The position numbers and the translations under genes are program-made. This document shows, one piece after another, positions 8,102-16,218 of a stretch of 44,050 nt of DNA. The stretch spans positions 1 to 44,050 of IMG/VR virus record IMGVR_UViG_3300044984_001713; one strand, 5' to 3'. This stretch comes from a virus. Position 1 is the first letter of the stretch. Every line of letters starts with the position of its first letter. The notes under the pieces are model-generated. The model was not told where the DNA came from. It did no database searches and saw only the letters and a list, made by a program, of their open reading frames with translations.

Positions 8102-8553
8102 AACGGATCTTGGCCATTGACCCAGGCATGAGCGGCGGCATCGCCTACCACGGGCACGGAGGCATTATCTTGGATTCCATGCCTACCACCGATCAGGATG
8201 TCTCTACGCTCATCCTGGATCGATTGGGCATCACTGACGTCTGCTACATCGAGAAGGTGGGCGGCTATGTGGGCGGGAAGGGCGCACCGGGCTCGGCCAT
8301 GTTCAACTTCGGTCGCAACGTAGGATTCATCCATGGCCTGATAGCCAGCACCAAGACCCGAGTGATCGAGGTAGCCCCGCAAAGGTGGCAGAAGACGATC
8401 CAGGCCGGCACAAAGGCTACGCACGGCACTAGGTGGAAGGCTCACCTGAAGCAGATCGCCCAACAGCGCCATCCTCGCCAGGTCATTACATTGAAGACCG
8501 CGGACGCTCTTCTGATACTGGAGCACGCGCTGATTGCGGAAGGAGTCAAATGA
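8098..8553 (+). CDS. RuvC-like Holliday junction resolvase (151 aa)
   Basis: GTG start within a GTGA overlap. RNase H-fold nuclease features: LAIDPGMSGG with Asp8, IEKVGG with Glu52, and a C-terminal KTADALLILEHA with Asp136. The size is close to bacterial RuvC and phage RuvC-like resolvases. It probably resolves branched replication or recombination intermediates before packaging; this phage encodes other recombination and replication enzymes at 10.3-15.9 kb. Its stop overlaps the next ATG. Confidence 0.8.
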   Translation: MKRILAIDPGMSGGIAYHGHGGIILDSMPTTDQDVSTLILDRLGITDVCYIEKVGGYVGGKGAPGSAMFNFGRNVGFIHGLIASTKTRVIEVAPQRWQKTIQAGTKATHGTRWKAHLKQIAQQRHPRQVITLKTADALLILEHALIAEGVK

Positions 8554-8906
8554 GCGAACAAACAAACAAGTTCTTCATCGACGCATCATTCAATCACCTA
8601 ATTGAGGTGAAGAACAACGGAGATGCTCTACTAACCATACACAACGATGGAACAATCACAGCAGCCGAGCATCTGAAACCTACGGAGACAGCAGCCGAGG
8701 TGCTACGGATCATGCGAAAAACATGGATGGCGGACGCTCAATCTATAAAGATCCGCGATCAACAGGAGTATATCAATCGGCTGGAGAAGACTCTTGAAGC
8801 TGTCGCTAAAGTGATTGGGCCTATTGGCAAATCAACGTGGGTTTCAGACGATGAACTCAATCAAGCATGGGAACTATACATGAAAACTAAGGAGGCCAAG
8901 CCGTGA
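8550..8906 (+). CDS. Hypothetical protein (118 aa)
   Basis: ATG at 8550 (ATGA overlap). The first 40 residues form a beta-rich segment with VKNNGDALLTIHNDGTI, similar to short phage proteins that describe a data-like beta hairpin. The rest is helical and charged. Function unknown. DNA here is less GC-rich than the flanking replication genes, and the next two genes share this trait. Confidence 0.55.
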   Translation: MSEQTNKFFIDASFNHLIEVKNNGDALLTIHNDGTITAAEHLKPTETAAEVLRIMRKTWMADAQSIKIRDQQEYINRLEKTLEAVAKVIGPIGKSTWVSDDELNQAWELYMKTKEAKP

Positions 8907-9214
8907 GCGATCATATTCCTGACGCCACGAAAATGATCAGCGACACCCCTATCTCGGACAGCACCGCTCACACGGTCGCCGACCTTGGTATGCTGTGCCG
9001 AAGACTGGAGCGCGAACTCAACGCAGCAAACTCAATCATCCGGCAGCAGCAATTGTTGAATGAAGAAAATCTGCGGTTAAAAGAGCGCATCAAGATGTTG
9101 GAGGTAGTAGAACGACTTGCAACAGCACAAATGGCTTACATCCAGCAACTCGAAACAGAGAACGACGCAATGCGAGCGGATCTGCTGTTGTGGAATGAGA
9201 AGGATGTAAAATGA
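8903..9214 (+). CDS. Coiled-coil hypothetical protein (103 aa)
   Basis: GTG start in a GTGA overlap. Residues about 28-95 form an almost continuous amphipathic helix rich in Leu, Glu, Arg and Gln (for example LCRRLERELNAANSII and NEENLRLKERIKMLEV), so a coiled-coil dimer or oligomer is likely. No enzymatic motif. Such small coiled-coil proteins are common in early phage operons; the role is unknown. Confidence 0.55.
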   Translation: MSDHIPDATKMISDTPISDSTAHTVADLGMLCRRLERELNAANSIIRQQQLLNEENLRLKERIKMLEVVERLATAQMAYIQQLETENDAMRADLLLWNEKDVK

Positions 9215-9408
9215 GAGACTGCGCCTTCATCTACGTCCACGCATTTAACGGCATCGTTCGCGTAGAAAGTCTGGATACAGCTCGAAACGTGGATGGCAAT
9301 CCAGAGTGGAAACACGTCGCGACGATCAACCCTCACGCTGTGCTGGAGAGCATTCTCCGAGCGACGATTAAAGAGCGGAACCTTATCATCAAACACCTAC
9401 TGACATGA
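9211..9408 (+). CDS. Hypothetical protein (65 aa)
   Basis: ATG in an ATGA overlap with the coiled-coil gene; its own stop overlaps the next ATG. Short alpha/beta protein with an N-terminal strand (CAFIYVHAFNGIVRVE) and a C-terminal helix. No family recognised. Confidence 0.5.
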   Translation: MRDCAFIYVHAFNGIVRVESLDTARNVDGNPEWKHVATINPHAVLESILRATIKERNLIIKHLLT

Positions 9409-9917
9409 GTACACACATCAAAATCGAAAATCAGACCGAAGTCCCTGTCCTTGTTGCTCTTTTTGAGCAGCCCAAATGCAACGACCATCCTACTAGGAGC
9501 GCGGTCCTAAAGCCCGGCGAGAGCTGCGACTGGGGCAGTGGCTCCGTACCACTCGGAAACTACCAGTGCTACGCGGTTATGTCAGGTGATGCCAGCAGTC
9601 ATGACGAGTGGGTCTGGCACTTCCCGGGCATTGCAGAAGTGGTAGCCCCGCTGGAGCTAGGCTTCAAACTGTGGCATGAGGGCGATCTTGATTGGGCAAA
9701 TGTTAAAGCGATGAGCAGTGACGACTTGAACGCTACGTTCGGTTCTGCGTATACCTCCGCCAAGAGCAGCACTAAGTCATGGAACGGAATGTCCTCCTGC
9801 ATATTCCACATCCGCGGCGGCCCCTCCTGGGTCGAGGAAACGGAGCAGGTGGGGATCTTCCGCCCGAAGACTGTGGCCTATAACGGCGTTCAAAGCACAC
9901 CAATGAAATCGGAATAG
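9405..9917 (+). CDS. Hypothetical beta-rich protein (170 aa)
   Basis: ATG in an ATGA overlap. The N-terminus (IKIENQTEVPVLVALFEQ, then KPGESCDWGSGSVPLGNYQ) looks like a beta-sandwich repeat. A helix follows (SSDDLNATFGSAYTSAK), and the C-terminus has WNGMSSCIFHIRGG. No recognisable family; it could be a small jelly-roll protein. It ends the tightly overlapped run that starts at 7635; the next start is 11 bases after its stop. Confidence 0.5.
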   Translation: MSTHIKIENQTEVPVLVALFEQPKCNDHPTRSAVLKPGESCDWGSGSVPLGNYQCYAVMSGDASSHDEWVWHFPGIAEVVAPLELGFKLWHEGDLDWANVKAMSSDDLNATFGSAYTSAKSSTKSWNGMSSCIFHIRGGPSWVEETEQVGIFRPKTVAYNGVQSTPMKSE

Positions 9918-9928
9918 CATTAGGATCT

Positions 9929-10081
9929 ATGAGCAAAGACGTCTGTAAGTTCATCAATCAAGGCAGCGGACCCTATCAGCTAACCAAGGAACAGGCCGGT
10001 GAAGCCTATCGTGCAGCCCGTAAGGTGAAAGTGGACTACGTCTCTTACTGGTCACGACGCCGCGGAAAGGCAACCAAGTGA
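9929..10081 (+). CDS. Small basic protein (50 aa)
   Basis: ATG at 9929, TGA at 10079-10081, overlapping the next GTG. The sequence is Arg/Lys-rich, with LTKEQAGEAYRAARKVKVDY and an SRRRGKATK tail. It is probably a nucleic-acid-associated early protein, but no family is recognised. Confidence 0.5.
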   Translation: MSKDVCKFINQGSGPYQLTKEQAGEAYRAARKVKVDYVSYWSRRRGKATK

Positions 10082-10272
10082 TTACCGATAGAGACGTAGC
10101 ACGGTGCATGATCGAATACGGTGGTTCGTTCATCTCCAAGTTGGGAGCAGCAGCACTCGCCGCTGACCCTTCCAACCTTAAGCAGATTCGGGATGCGTTC
10201 CCGGACTACTGGGCGAACTATTACAGGATGGCAATACAGCTTTCGGAGGTCGAGAAACAGGCCTCCAAATAA
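10078..10272 (+). CDS. Hypothetical protein (64 aa)
   Basis: GTG start in a GTGA overlap. Mostly helical, containing VARCMIEYGGSFISKLG and FPDYWANYYRMAI. Small proteins with this layout often sit before phage SSB-like genes, as here. Function unknown. Confidence 0.5.
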   Translation: MITDRDVARCMIEYGGSFISKLGAAALAADPSNLKQIRDAFPDYWANYYRMAIQLSEVEKQASK

Positions 10273-10310
10273 CAAATAAATAACCAATAAATAACAACAA
10301 AACGTAAGAC
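10273..10310 (+). promoter_or_regulatory. A-rich untranslated leader of the SSB-like gene
   Basis: 38 bases almost free of G, with repeated AATAAATAAC units and no Shine-Dalgarno before ATG 10311. A-rich, unstructured leaders like this drive initiation in hosts that rely little on Shine-Dalgarno pairing. A promoter element here is possible but not defined. Confidence 0.35.
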
Positions 10311-11090
10311 ATGATCATTAAAGCAGCAGGCGGTAAAGAGTTCGCACCGTGCCCCGAGTTCTCGGGACGAGCAGTGTGCGTAGATGTAACTCCGCTCCGG
10401 GAGTACGAGACCGAGTACGGTGTAAAACAAAAGTTTAAGTTCGCCTTCGAGATCGAACTGCAGGACGACAGCAGGGACCCGGTGCAGCCCTGGGTAGTGT
10501 TCACCAAGCCCATGGTGCCGAGCCTGCATGAGAAGGCGGCGCTAACCAAGTTCCTCAAGGACTGGTTCGGCCGGAAATTGACCGACCAGGAGAACAAGAG
10601 CCTGGACCTGGAGAGCCTCATCGGGCGCCCGGCCAGCCTGGTCATCGGGCACGAGCAGAGCGCGGATGGGAGCAAGACCTACGCGAACATCAAGCTGATC
10701 ATGGCGCACAAGGCAGGCGAGCCGCTGGCAGCAAGCGGGCTGTGGGTGCGGTTGCAGGACCGGCCTGCCAAGGATGGCGCCGATGGCAAGGCAGCGCCGG
10801 CGAGCGGGGACTCGAGCTTCCGCAAGACCTCGGGCGGTGGACAGCCGGCGACGGATGACCCGTCGAAGGTCAAGGTGCACGTCGGCAAGCACAAGGGCAT
10901 CGAGCTCCGGGAGCTGACCGAGGAGAGCATCACGAGCCTCATTGAGCACTGGCTGCCCAAGGCCCGGGCCGAGGTGAAGCAGACCGCGGACGACAAGCGC
11001 CTGATCAATGGGCTGACGTGGTATCAGACCAAGTTCAAGGCCGACGAGGAAGCCCAGGTCAAGTTGGAAGAGGATGACCTACCCTACTGA
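10311..11090 (+). CDS. Single-stranded DNA-binding-like protein with acidic tail (259 aa)
   Basis: The N-terminal about 130 residues (starting IKAAGGKEFAPCPEFSGRAV) match a phage family with an OB-like core often annotated as SSB or recombination-associated. After a Gly/Pro/Ser linker (about 150-188), residues about 189-225 contain VHVGKHKGIELRELTEESIT, like the small C-terminal module of exodeoxyribonuclease X-type proteins. The extreme C-terminus, EEDDLPY, mimics the acidic protein-recruiting tip of bacterial SSB. The likely role is to coat ssDNA and recruit the downstream nuclease, helicase and primase. OB fold and tail function are inferred. Confidence 0.65.
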   Translation: MIIKAAGGKEFAPCPEFSGRAVCVDVTPLREYETEYGVKQKFKFAFEIELQDDSRDPVQPWVVFTKPMVPSLHEKAALTKFLKDWFGRKLTDQENKSLDLESLIGRPASLVIGHEQSADGSKTYANIKLIMAHKAGEPLAASGLWVRLQDRPAKDGADGKAAPASGDSSFRKTSGGGQPATDDPSKVKVHVGKHKGIELRELTEESITSLIEHWLPKARAEVKQTADDKRLINGLTWYQTKFKADEEAQVKLEEDDLPY

Positions 11091-11093
11091 GCC

Positions 11094-11495
11094 ATGAACC
11101 CGACCAAGAAGAAGTACATCAAGGTGGCCCACCTCATCCCGGAGGTCATGCAGATGAAGGCCGAGGGCAAGTCCATCACACAGATCGGCGAGATCCTGGG
11201 CCTGACCAAGCAGCGCATCAGCCAGATCGCACGGGCCGCTCAGACCAAGGCCGAGATCCAGGCGCAGTGGGGCTGGCCCTTCACCACGCGCACCTTCAAT
11301 GTTCTGGACCGCATGGCGGTGAATGATAAGGACGAGGCGCTGAGACTCTACACGTCCGGGCACCTGCATCCCAATGCCGTCACAGGCTTCGGGTGGAAGT
11401 CCTACAGCGAGATCTGCGAGTGGTTGGCCGTTCCGGTACTCCTGAAACGGCCCAAGCAGCCCAAGCTGTGCCCGCACTGCGGTAAGCACATCTGA
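11094..11495 (+). CDS. HTH and zinc-ribbon DNA-binding protein (133 aa)
   Basis: Starts three bases after the SSB-like stop. Residues about 20-45 (EGKSITQIGEILGLTKQRIS) are a helix-turn-helix like region 4 of sigma factors or resolvase-type HTHs. The C-terminus carries KLCPHCGKHI, half of a zinc-binding site. The middle (about 55-115) is unassigned. It could regulate this operon or assist replication initiation. A 93-base gap with a stem-loop follows. Confidence 0.6.
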   Translation: MNPTKKKYIKVAHLIPEVMQMKAEGKSITQIGEILGLTKQRISQIARAAQTKAEIQAQWGWPFTTRTFNVLDRMAVNDKDEALRLYTSGHLHPNAVTGFGWKSYSEICEWLAVPVLLKRPKQPKLCPHCGKHI

Positions 11496-11588
11496 CAACT
11501 TTCCCGGGCAGCCTGTTGCTGTCGGGGACTCATGGACAAGCGGGGGGTGCGCATCCGCTGACAAACGCACATCAAACTTTTTCATACT
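11496..11588 (+). other. Intergenic gap with an imperfect stem-loop
   Basis: GGCAGC and GCTGTC pair (with one G-T) around a CTGTT loop at about 11510-11526, extended by CCC/GGG beyond one mismatch. The 3' part is AT-richer, ending TCAAACTTTTTCATACT before ATG 11589, which has no Shine-Dalgarno. It may be an attenuator or a promoter region; nothing decisive. Confidence 0.3.
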
Positions 11589-12251
11589 ATGCCAGCAAAC
11601 CCACGTATTTACTTCGACATCGAAACTGGACCGCTCCCCCTTGGAGAGTTGGTCATCCCCCCGTTTGACCCGAGCCAGGTCAAGCTGGGTAACATCAAGA
11701 ACCCGGACTTGATCGCCGAAAAAATCAGGACATCCGAGGAGAACCACGCCAGCGACTATATCCGAAACGCAGCCCTGGATGCCATCAGCGGCCAGGTGCT
11801 GGCCATCGGATACCGGATCGAGCATGAGCAGCCCGCGGTGCTCTGCGCCGATGCGGATGGCGAGAAGGCTATGCTGCTGCAGTTCTGGGCAATGCTCGAC
11901 AGCTTCGAGCGCAAGCCGCAGATGATCGGGTTCAATGTGAAGCCGTTCGACTTGCCGTTTTTGTTTAAGCGGAGCTGGAAGCACCGGATCACCGTGCCCT
12001 ACTGGATGCGCAATGGTAGGTACTGGACCGACCTGATTGTGGATCTGCGCGAGGTCTGGCAGCTAGGCGACAGCCGGGCGCATGGCAGTTTGGCTGCGAT
12101 ATCCAGGCACCTCGGGCTGGGCGACAAGGCCGGCAACGGGGCGCACTTCCACGAGCTGTTCAGGACCGACCGCGAGGCTGCCATTGCCTACTGCCTGCGC
12201 GACGTGGAACTCACGCAGCAGGTCTCCGACATCCTCATTCCGACCTACTGA
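11589..12251 (+). CDS. DEDDy 3'-5' exonuclease (220 aa)
   Basis: DnaQ-superfamily exonuclease of the stand-alone PolB-like type. Exo I is IYFDIETGPL (Asp10, Glu12); Exo II is GFNVKPFDLPFL (Asp121); Exo III is YCLRDVEL (Tyr201, Asp205, the YxxxD of the DEDDy subgroup). No polymerase domain is fused and none is encoded in the window, so it may proofread for, or process ends with, a host polymerase. The Pif1-like helicase starts four bases after its stop. Confidence 0.85.
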   Translation: MPANPRIYFDIETGPLPLGELVIPPFDPSQVKLGNIKNPDLIAEKIRTSEENHASDYIRNAALDAISGQVLAIGYRIEHEQPAVLCADADGEKAMLLQFWAMLDSFERKPQMIGFNVKPFDLPFLFKRSWKHRITVPYWMRNGRYWTDLIVDLREVWQLGDSRAHGSLAAISRHLGLGDKAGNGAHFHELFRTDREAAIAYCLRDVELTQQVSDILIPTY

Positions 12252-12255
12252 TCCG

Positions 12256-13524
12256 ATGATTACGAGCCCGTCTGTCCATGTGATCGAGGAGGACTTCGAT
12301 CCGACGCCCGAGGACCGCTTCATGGTCTGGGCAAAATCCTTTGGAAACGTCTTCCTCACAGGGCAGGCGGGCACCGGCAAGTCCACGCTGCTGCGGGAGT
12401 TCCTGAGCAGGGTGGAAGGAGTCCGGGACGTGGCTATCACGGCCCCGACAGGCATTGCCGCGCTGAATGTGGGCGGGACCACCGTGCACAGGTGGTGCGG
12501 GATGCAGTTGGGGCCGCAGGATGGCGAGGACTTCCTGCAGGCTGCCGAGCGGCTGGAGGAGCAGCCTTCGATTCATGGAGCCCGCAAGCGCGTGCGGGGC
12601 ACCGAGGTCCTGGTGGTCGACGAGATCAGCATGATGGCGGGCCGGCACCTGGACTTCCTGAACTTCTGGGTCAAGCGGATCAGAGAAGACAGCCGGCCCT
12701 TCGGTGGGTTACAGGTGATCTTCCTGGGCGACTTCCTGCAGTTGCCGCCGGTCAGGACCGACCAGAGCAAGCCCTACGACTGGGCGTTCCTGAGCAAGGC
12801 CTGGGAGGAGGCCGACTTCAAGACGATCAAGCTCGAGAAGGTGCGCAGGCAGAATGACCTGCCGTTCATCGAGATGCTGAGCGGGTTTCGGGTGGGCAGG
12901 ATGAAGCCGCGGGACAACCAGTTGCTGCGTAGTGCGCTGAGGATGAACCCGCCGGAGCACATCACCCGGCTAATGACGCACAACGTGCAGGTGGATAAGT
13001 GGAACAACTACCGCTTGAGCAGTATTGATGGCCCGATTGCCGTGTTTGATTCGGAGGTGCGGGGCGTTGACCAGGCCGTGGAGTTCGCCACCAAGAACAT
13101 GAGCACGCCGCGGGTGCTGCAGTTGAAGCCCGGTGCTGCGGTCATGTTCACCGCTAATGATGCGGAGCAGGGATTCTACAACGGGCAGGTGGGTAAAGTG
13201 GTGGAGTTCAGGGGTGGGGATATCCTGGTCGAGAGCCGCGGTGAGAAGATTTCACTGGGCCGGCGCAAATGGTTCTTTGAGTCGCTGGGGGTGACCGTCC
13301 AACAATACCCGCTTCGATTGGCCTACGCTATGACAATTCACCGGGCGCAGGGACTGACCCTGGATGCCGCGAGGATTGACATCAGGGCGGCCCGGGAGCC
13401 GGGCCAGGCCTATGTGGCCCTGAGCCGGGTACGGACGCTGGGCGGGATCTACCTGACCGAGTGGCCGAAGGGCTGGTTCATCAGCGAGGAGGCGTTGCGG
13501 TTTGAAAGGCGCGAAGAGGTATGA
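12256..13524 (+). CDS. Pif1/RecD-like SF1B DNA helicase (422 aa)
   Basis: ATG 12256 gives a clean start; longer in-frame versions run into the exonuclease gene. Motif I is GQAGTGKST (36-44). TAPTGIAALNVGG follows, then Walker B VLVVDEISMM (Asp122/Glu123) and LGDFLQLPPV. The C-terminal 2B/UvrD-C-like part has YAMTIHRAQGLTLD and GQAYVALSRV (about 383-392). It is a 5'-3' translocating helicase by family; it probably unwinds recombination or replication intermediates. ATGA overlap with the primase-helicase downstream. Confidence 0.85.
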   Translation: MITSPSVHVIEEDFDPTPEDRFMVWAKSFGNVFLTGQAGTGKSTLLREFLSRVEGVRDVAITAPTGIAALNVGGTTVHRWCGMQLGPQDGEDFLQAAERLEEQPSIHGARKRVRGTEVLVVDEISMMAGRHLDFLNFWVKRIREDSRPFGGLQVIFLGDFLQLPPVRTDQSKPYDWAFLSKAWEEADFKTIKLEKVRRQNDLPFIEMLSGFRVGRMKPRDNQLLRSALRMNPPEHITRLMTHNVQVDKWNNYRLSSIDGPIAVFDSEVRGVDQAVEFATKNMSTPRVLQLKPGAAVMFTANDAEQGFYNGQVGKVVEFRGGDILVESRGEKISLGRRKWFFESLGVTVQQYPLRLAYAMTIHRAQGLTLDAARIDIRAAREPGQAYVALSRVRTLGGIYLTEWPKGWFISEEALRFERREEV

Positions 13525-15491
13525 TGACGACGCAAGAGATCGAGGGCTGGCTGGGCACGCCGCTGTTCCTGGTGCCGCAGGGCCCGGGGACCAAGATTCC
13601 GATGGTGAAGTACACCCAGGAGACCATGGAGAGCACCAAGCGGGAGGTGTACCGGGTCATGCTCGAGCACGGGAACGTGGCGGTGAGGCTTGGGGAGTTC
13701 TCCGGCGGGCTGTGCGCCATTGACTTCGACGATGATGGGAGCCTGGAGTCGTTCCTGAGAGTGAACCCGGTGCTGCAGGGCAGTGCGAGGTGGAAGGGCA
13801 AACGCGGGGCGCAGATTGGGGTGCGGGTGACGGGCAAGTACCCGGGGCCCTGCGCGGAGCGGAGCACGACCGAGATGATACAGGTGGGTGATCGGTTGCT
13901 CGGCAAGCCGCTGTACGAGTGGCGAAGCACGGGTAATTTGAGCACTGTCAAGGGCCTGCACCCGAGCGGGTGCGAGTATAGCGTGCTGGTGGACAGGCCG
14001 CCGGTGGCGCTGGAGTTCTCACAGATACGCTGGCCCGAGGGATGGCCGGCGCCGGGAAGCAGGGATGAGATCGCGCAGTTGATCCGGCAGCATGGCGTGC
14101 CCTGGACGTTTGGCCGGAGCGGCACCGGCAATCTGCAGGCACCGTTCTTCGCGGCCTACATGGCGCACAAGGAGCGGTTCTTGTTCGATGCGGTCACCGG
14201 GATGCACTACTGGTATCATGGGGACCGCGGGATCTGGATGAGCATGAGCCGCGAGGAGATGGCGCAAAAGGCTCTGGAGACCGCCAGGCGCGTTCTGTTG
14301 GATCAAGTGGCGTCTACGGAGGACCCGCGGCTGCCGGCCCTGCTGACGCGGCTTACAGCGAGCTTTGCGGATCAGGTGGTGGATCTGATCGGGCGGCTGC
14401 AGGTGGAGCGCAACCCGTTCTCCAGGCCCGACAGCGTGGTCCACTGCTCCAATGTCATGGTGGATTTAAGGGCTGCGCCGTATGAGATGCACGGGTTCGG
14501 CCCGGAGTGGATGAGCAGGAACCAGACGCCGGTGCGGTATGTCCAGGATGCGCAAAGCCCGATGTGGCAGGCCTTCATGGACCATGCGCTGCCCGAGAAG
14601 GATGACCAGATGCTGCTGCAGAGATGGGGCGGCCTGGCGCTGCTGCAGAGGAACAGGCCGCAGGTCATACTGCTGCTGACGGGAACTGGTGGCGGCGGGA
14701 AGAGCACGGTGACCGGGCTGGTGCGGCGGTTGGTGGGTGATGAGAACTGCAGCGAGCTGAGGACCGCGCACCTGGGCAGCCGGTTCGAGCTGGCCAACTT
14801 CCACGATAGGACACTGCTGATCGGCAGCGACGTGCCGCCGGACTTTCTAAGCTGCGAGGAGAGCCAGCAGCTCAAGGCACTGACGGGCGGCGATAGACTG
14901 AGCGTAGAGTTTAAGGGGAAGAGCGGGGCGAAAGCCGTGGTGGGCGACTGGAACGTCATTGTGACGGCCAATAGCAGGCTGAAGGTGAACGTGCAGGGAG
15001 ACCTGGGCGCGTGGTCAAGAAGGTTGCTGCTGCTCGACTTCAGCCAGCCCAAGCCGGAGAAGGTGATCCCCAATTACCACGATGTGATGATTGAGCGCGA
15101 GGGCAGCGGTATATTGAACTGGTTCCTGGAGGGCGCGGAGGATCTATGCCGGGTCATGCAGGCCGGCAGGCCGTTCCCGGTGACCGAGAGGCAGCGCTGG
15201 ATGATTGATAATCTGTTGAGCGAGAGCGACAGTGTTAGATACTTTGCCGTTAATCATGTCAGGGGTAGCAGTATGTCGTCGGATTGTATCACAACCGAGG
15301 AACTGTATAGCGCCTACATGACGATGTGTAACAACAAGGAATGGGGGCCTGAACCGGAGAAGCGTTTCCAGAAACGTGCCGCTGAACTCATGCTGGAGAT
15401 ACACCAGGCCATCCCGTCGAACCACATTCAACGTAACGACGGTCAACAACAACAGTCCCGAGGCTACATGAAAGTGACCTTGACCGCATGA
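13521..15491 (+). CDS. PrimPol-D5/SF3 primase-helicase (656 aa)
   Basis: The N-terminal about 180 residues look like an archaeo-eukaryotic primase/PrimPol: VRLGEFSGGLCAIDFDDDG with an acidic cluster at Asp68-Asp72. A D5-N-like linker follows. The SF3 helicase part has Walker A GTGGGGKST (388-396), then TLLIGSDVPP and VIVTANSRLKV, the usual SF3 order. Such proteins prime and unwind at phage and plasmid origins, here probably working with the zinc ribbon encoded just downstream. ATGA overlaps exist at both ends. No replicative polymerase accompanies it, so a host enzyme is presumably recruited. Confidence 0.85.
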   Translation: MMTTQEIEGWLGTPLFLVPQGPGTKIPMVKYTQETMESTKREVYRVMLEHGNVAVRLGEFSGGLCAIDFDDDGSLESFLRVNPVLQGSARWKGKRGAQIGVRVTGKYPGPCAERSTTEMIQVGDRLLGKPLYEWRSTGNLSTVKGLHPSGCEYSVLVDRPPVALEFSQIRWPEGWPAPGSRDEIAQLIRQHGVPWTFGRSGTGNLQAPFFAAYMAHKERFLFDAVTGMHYWYHGDRGIWMSMSREEMAQKALETARRVLLDQVASTEDPRLPALLTRLTASFADQVVDLIGRLQVERNPFSRPDSVVHCSNVMVDLRAAPYEMHGFGPEWMSRNQTPVRYVQDAQSPMWQAFMDHALPEKDDQMLLQRWGGLALLQRNRPQVILLLTGTGGGGKSTVTGLVRRLVGDENCSELRTAHLGSRFELANFHDRTLLIGSDVPPDFLSCEESQQLKALTGGDRLSVEFKGKSGAKAVVGDWNVIVTANSRLKVNVQGDLGAWSRRLLLLDFSQPKPEKVIPNYHDVMIEREGSGILNWFLEGAEDLCRVMQAGRPFPVTERQRWMIDNLLSESDSVRYFAVNHVRGSSMSSDCITTEELYSAYMTMCNNKEWGPEPEKRFQKRAAELMLEIHQAIPSNHIQRNDGQQQQSRGYMKVTLTA

Positions 15492-15895
15492 AAAGCACTG
15501 GATCTGTCAAGCGTTGTCAAGCGTTTGGGACGGGGGACGGCACTTCTCAACTCGGTGCTAGAAGTGTAAAAGGGGGTATAGGCTGCTCCAGGGTAGGGAT
15601 GGAGTTCGGAAATGCCGTCCCTCCCGTCCCAAACACTAGACACCGCTTGACAGTGGCAGGCCTACGCAAAATTGGTTCGAAAATGGTCGGGCAGTGCCCA
15701 GCCTGTGCCGAGGTAGGTGGGGACAAGCAGCGCAACCACCTCGTTGTCCAGGCAGACGGGAGGTTTGGTTGCGTTATCCACCCCGGCGCCAGTGGCAAGG
15801 CACATAGACAACGCATCTTTCAGCTTATAGGAGACAAAAGCGGTCAGGGTAGGCAGCATTTGCCCACAACACCATTGGACATCTCACTGTTATGA
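15488..15895 (+). CDS. Primase-type zinc-ribbon protein; start uncertain (up to 135 aa)
   Basis: The conserved part is LRKIGSKMVGQCPAC, then CVIHPG: Cys70, Cys73, Cys95 and His98 form a CHC2-like zinc ribbon as in the N-terminus of DnaG-type primases. It probably supplies DNA-sequence recognition for the upstream PrimPol/SF3 protein. The annotated ATG (15488) overlaps the upstream stop. The first 55 codons, however, read through a large inverted repeat and look non-coding. Likelier starts are TTG 15647, GTG 15653 or ATG 15683. ATGA overlap with the next gene. Confidence 0.65.
   Translation: MKSTGSVKRCQAFGTGDGTSQLGARSVKGGIGCSRVGMEFGNAVPPVPNTRHRLTVAGLRKIGSKMVGQCPACAEVGGDKQRNHLVVQADGRFGCVIHPGASGKAHRQRIFQLIGDKSGQGRQHLPTTPLDISLL
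15504..15653. repeat. Large interrupted inverted repeat (39/41-base arms) enclosing a second hairpin
   Basis: Left arm 15504-15542, right arm 15613-15653. Perfectly matched blocks are CTGTCAAGCG (10), GTTTGGGACGGG (12) and GGACGGCA (8), separated by small mismatches and a 2-base insertion. GTCAAGCG occurs twice in tandem on the left (15506-15513, 15516-15523) and once inverted on the right (15644-15651). Inside the loop, CACTTCT (15541-15547) pairs with AGAAGTG (15560-15566). Its place between the primase-helicase and its zinc ribbon suggests an origin or a structured RNA. Confidence 0.8.
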
Positions 15896-16218
15896 TAACA
15901 ACAAACACAACAAAACTATTGATGGAAGCACCGAGACTCATAAAAATAGGCGTGCAGCGTGGCTGGCTATCGTATCCCAAGGACATGGCGTTCAAGGAAG
16001 ACGGCACGCCAGCCCCGGTGATGCAGGATGAGCCCGAAGTCACCGAGCAGAGGCACACACCCGACCTAGCTCGCAAGGCCTACGATCTGCGGGACCGTGG
16101 CCTCAGTTTGAACGACGTCGCCGCGGCCTGCCAGGTGCCCCGAGGCAGTGTGGTTTACCTCATCACCAAGGGCCACGAGCTCTACCTCGCAAGCCAACGG
16201 AAGGACATTGAACCATGA
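15892..16218 (+). CDS. HTH-containing hypothetical protein (108 aa)
   Basis: ATG in an ATGA overlap. Residues about 62-95 (KAYDLRDRGLSLNDVAAACQ, then VPRGSVVYLITKGHEL) form a helix-turn-helix. The N-terminal half is unassigned and contains an acidic stretch (QDEPEVTEQ). It could be a regulator or a small terminase-like recogniser. Its stop overlaps the glycosyltransferase-like start. Confidence 0.55.
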   Translation: MITTNTTKLLMEAPRLIKIGVQRGWLSYPKDMAFKEDGTPAPVMQDEPEVTEQRHTPDLARKAYDLRDRGLSLNDVAAACQVPRGSVVYLITKGHELYLASQRKDIEP

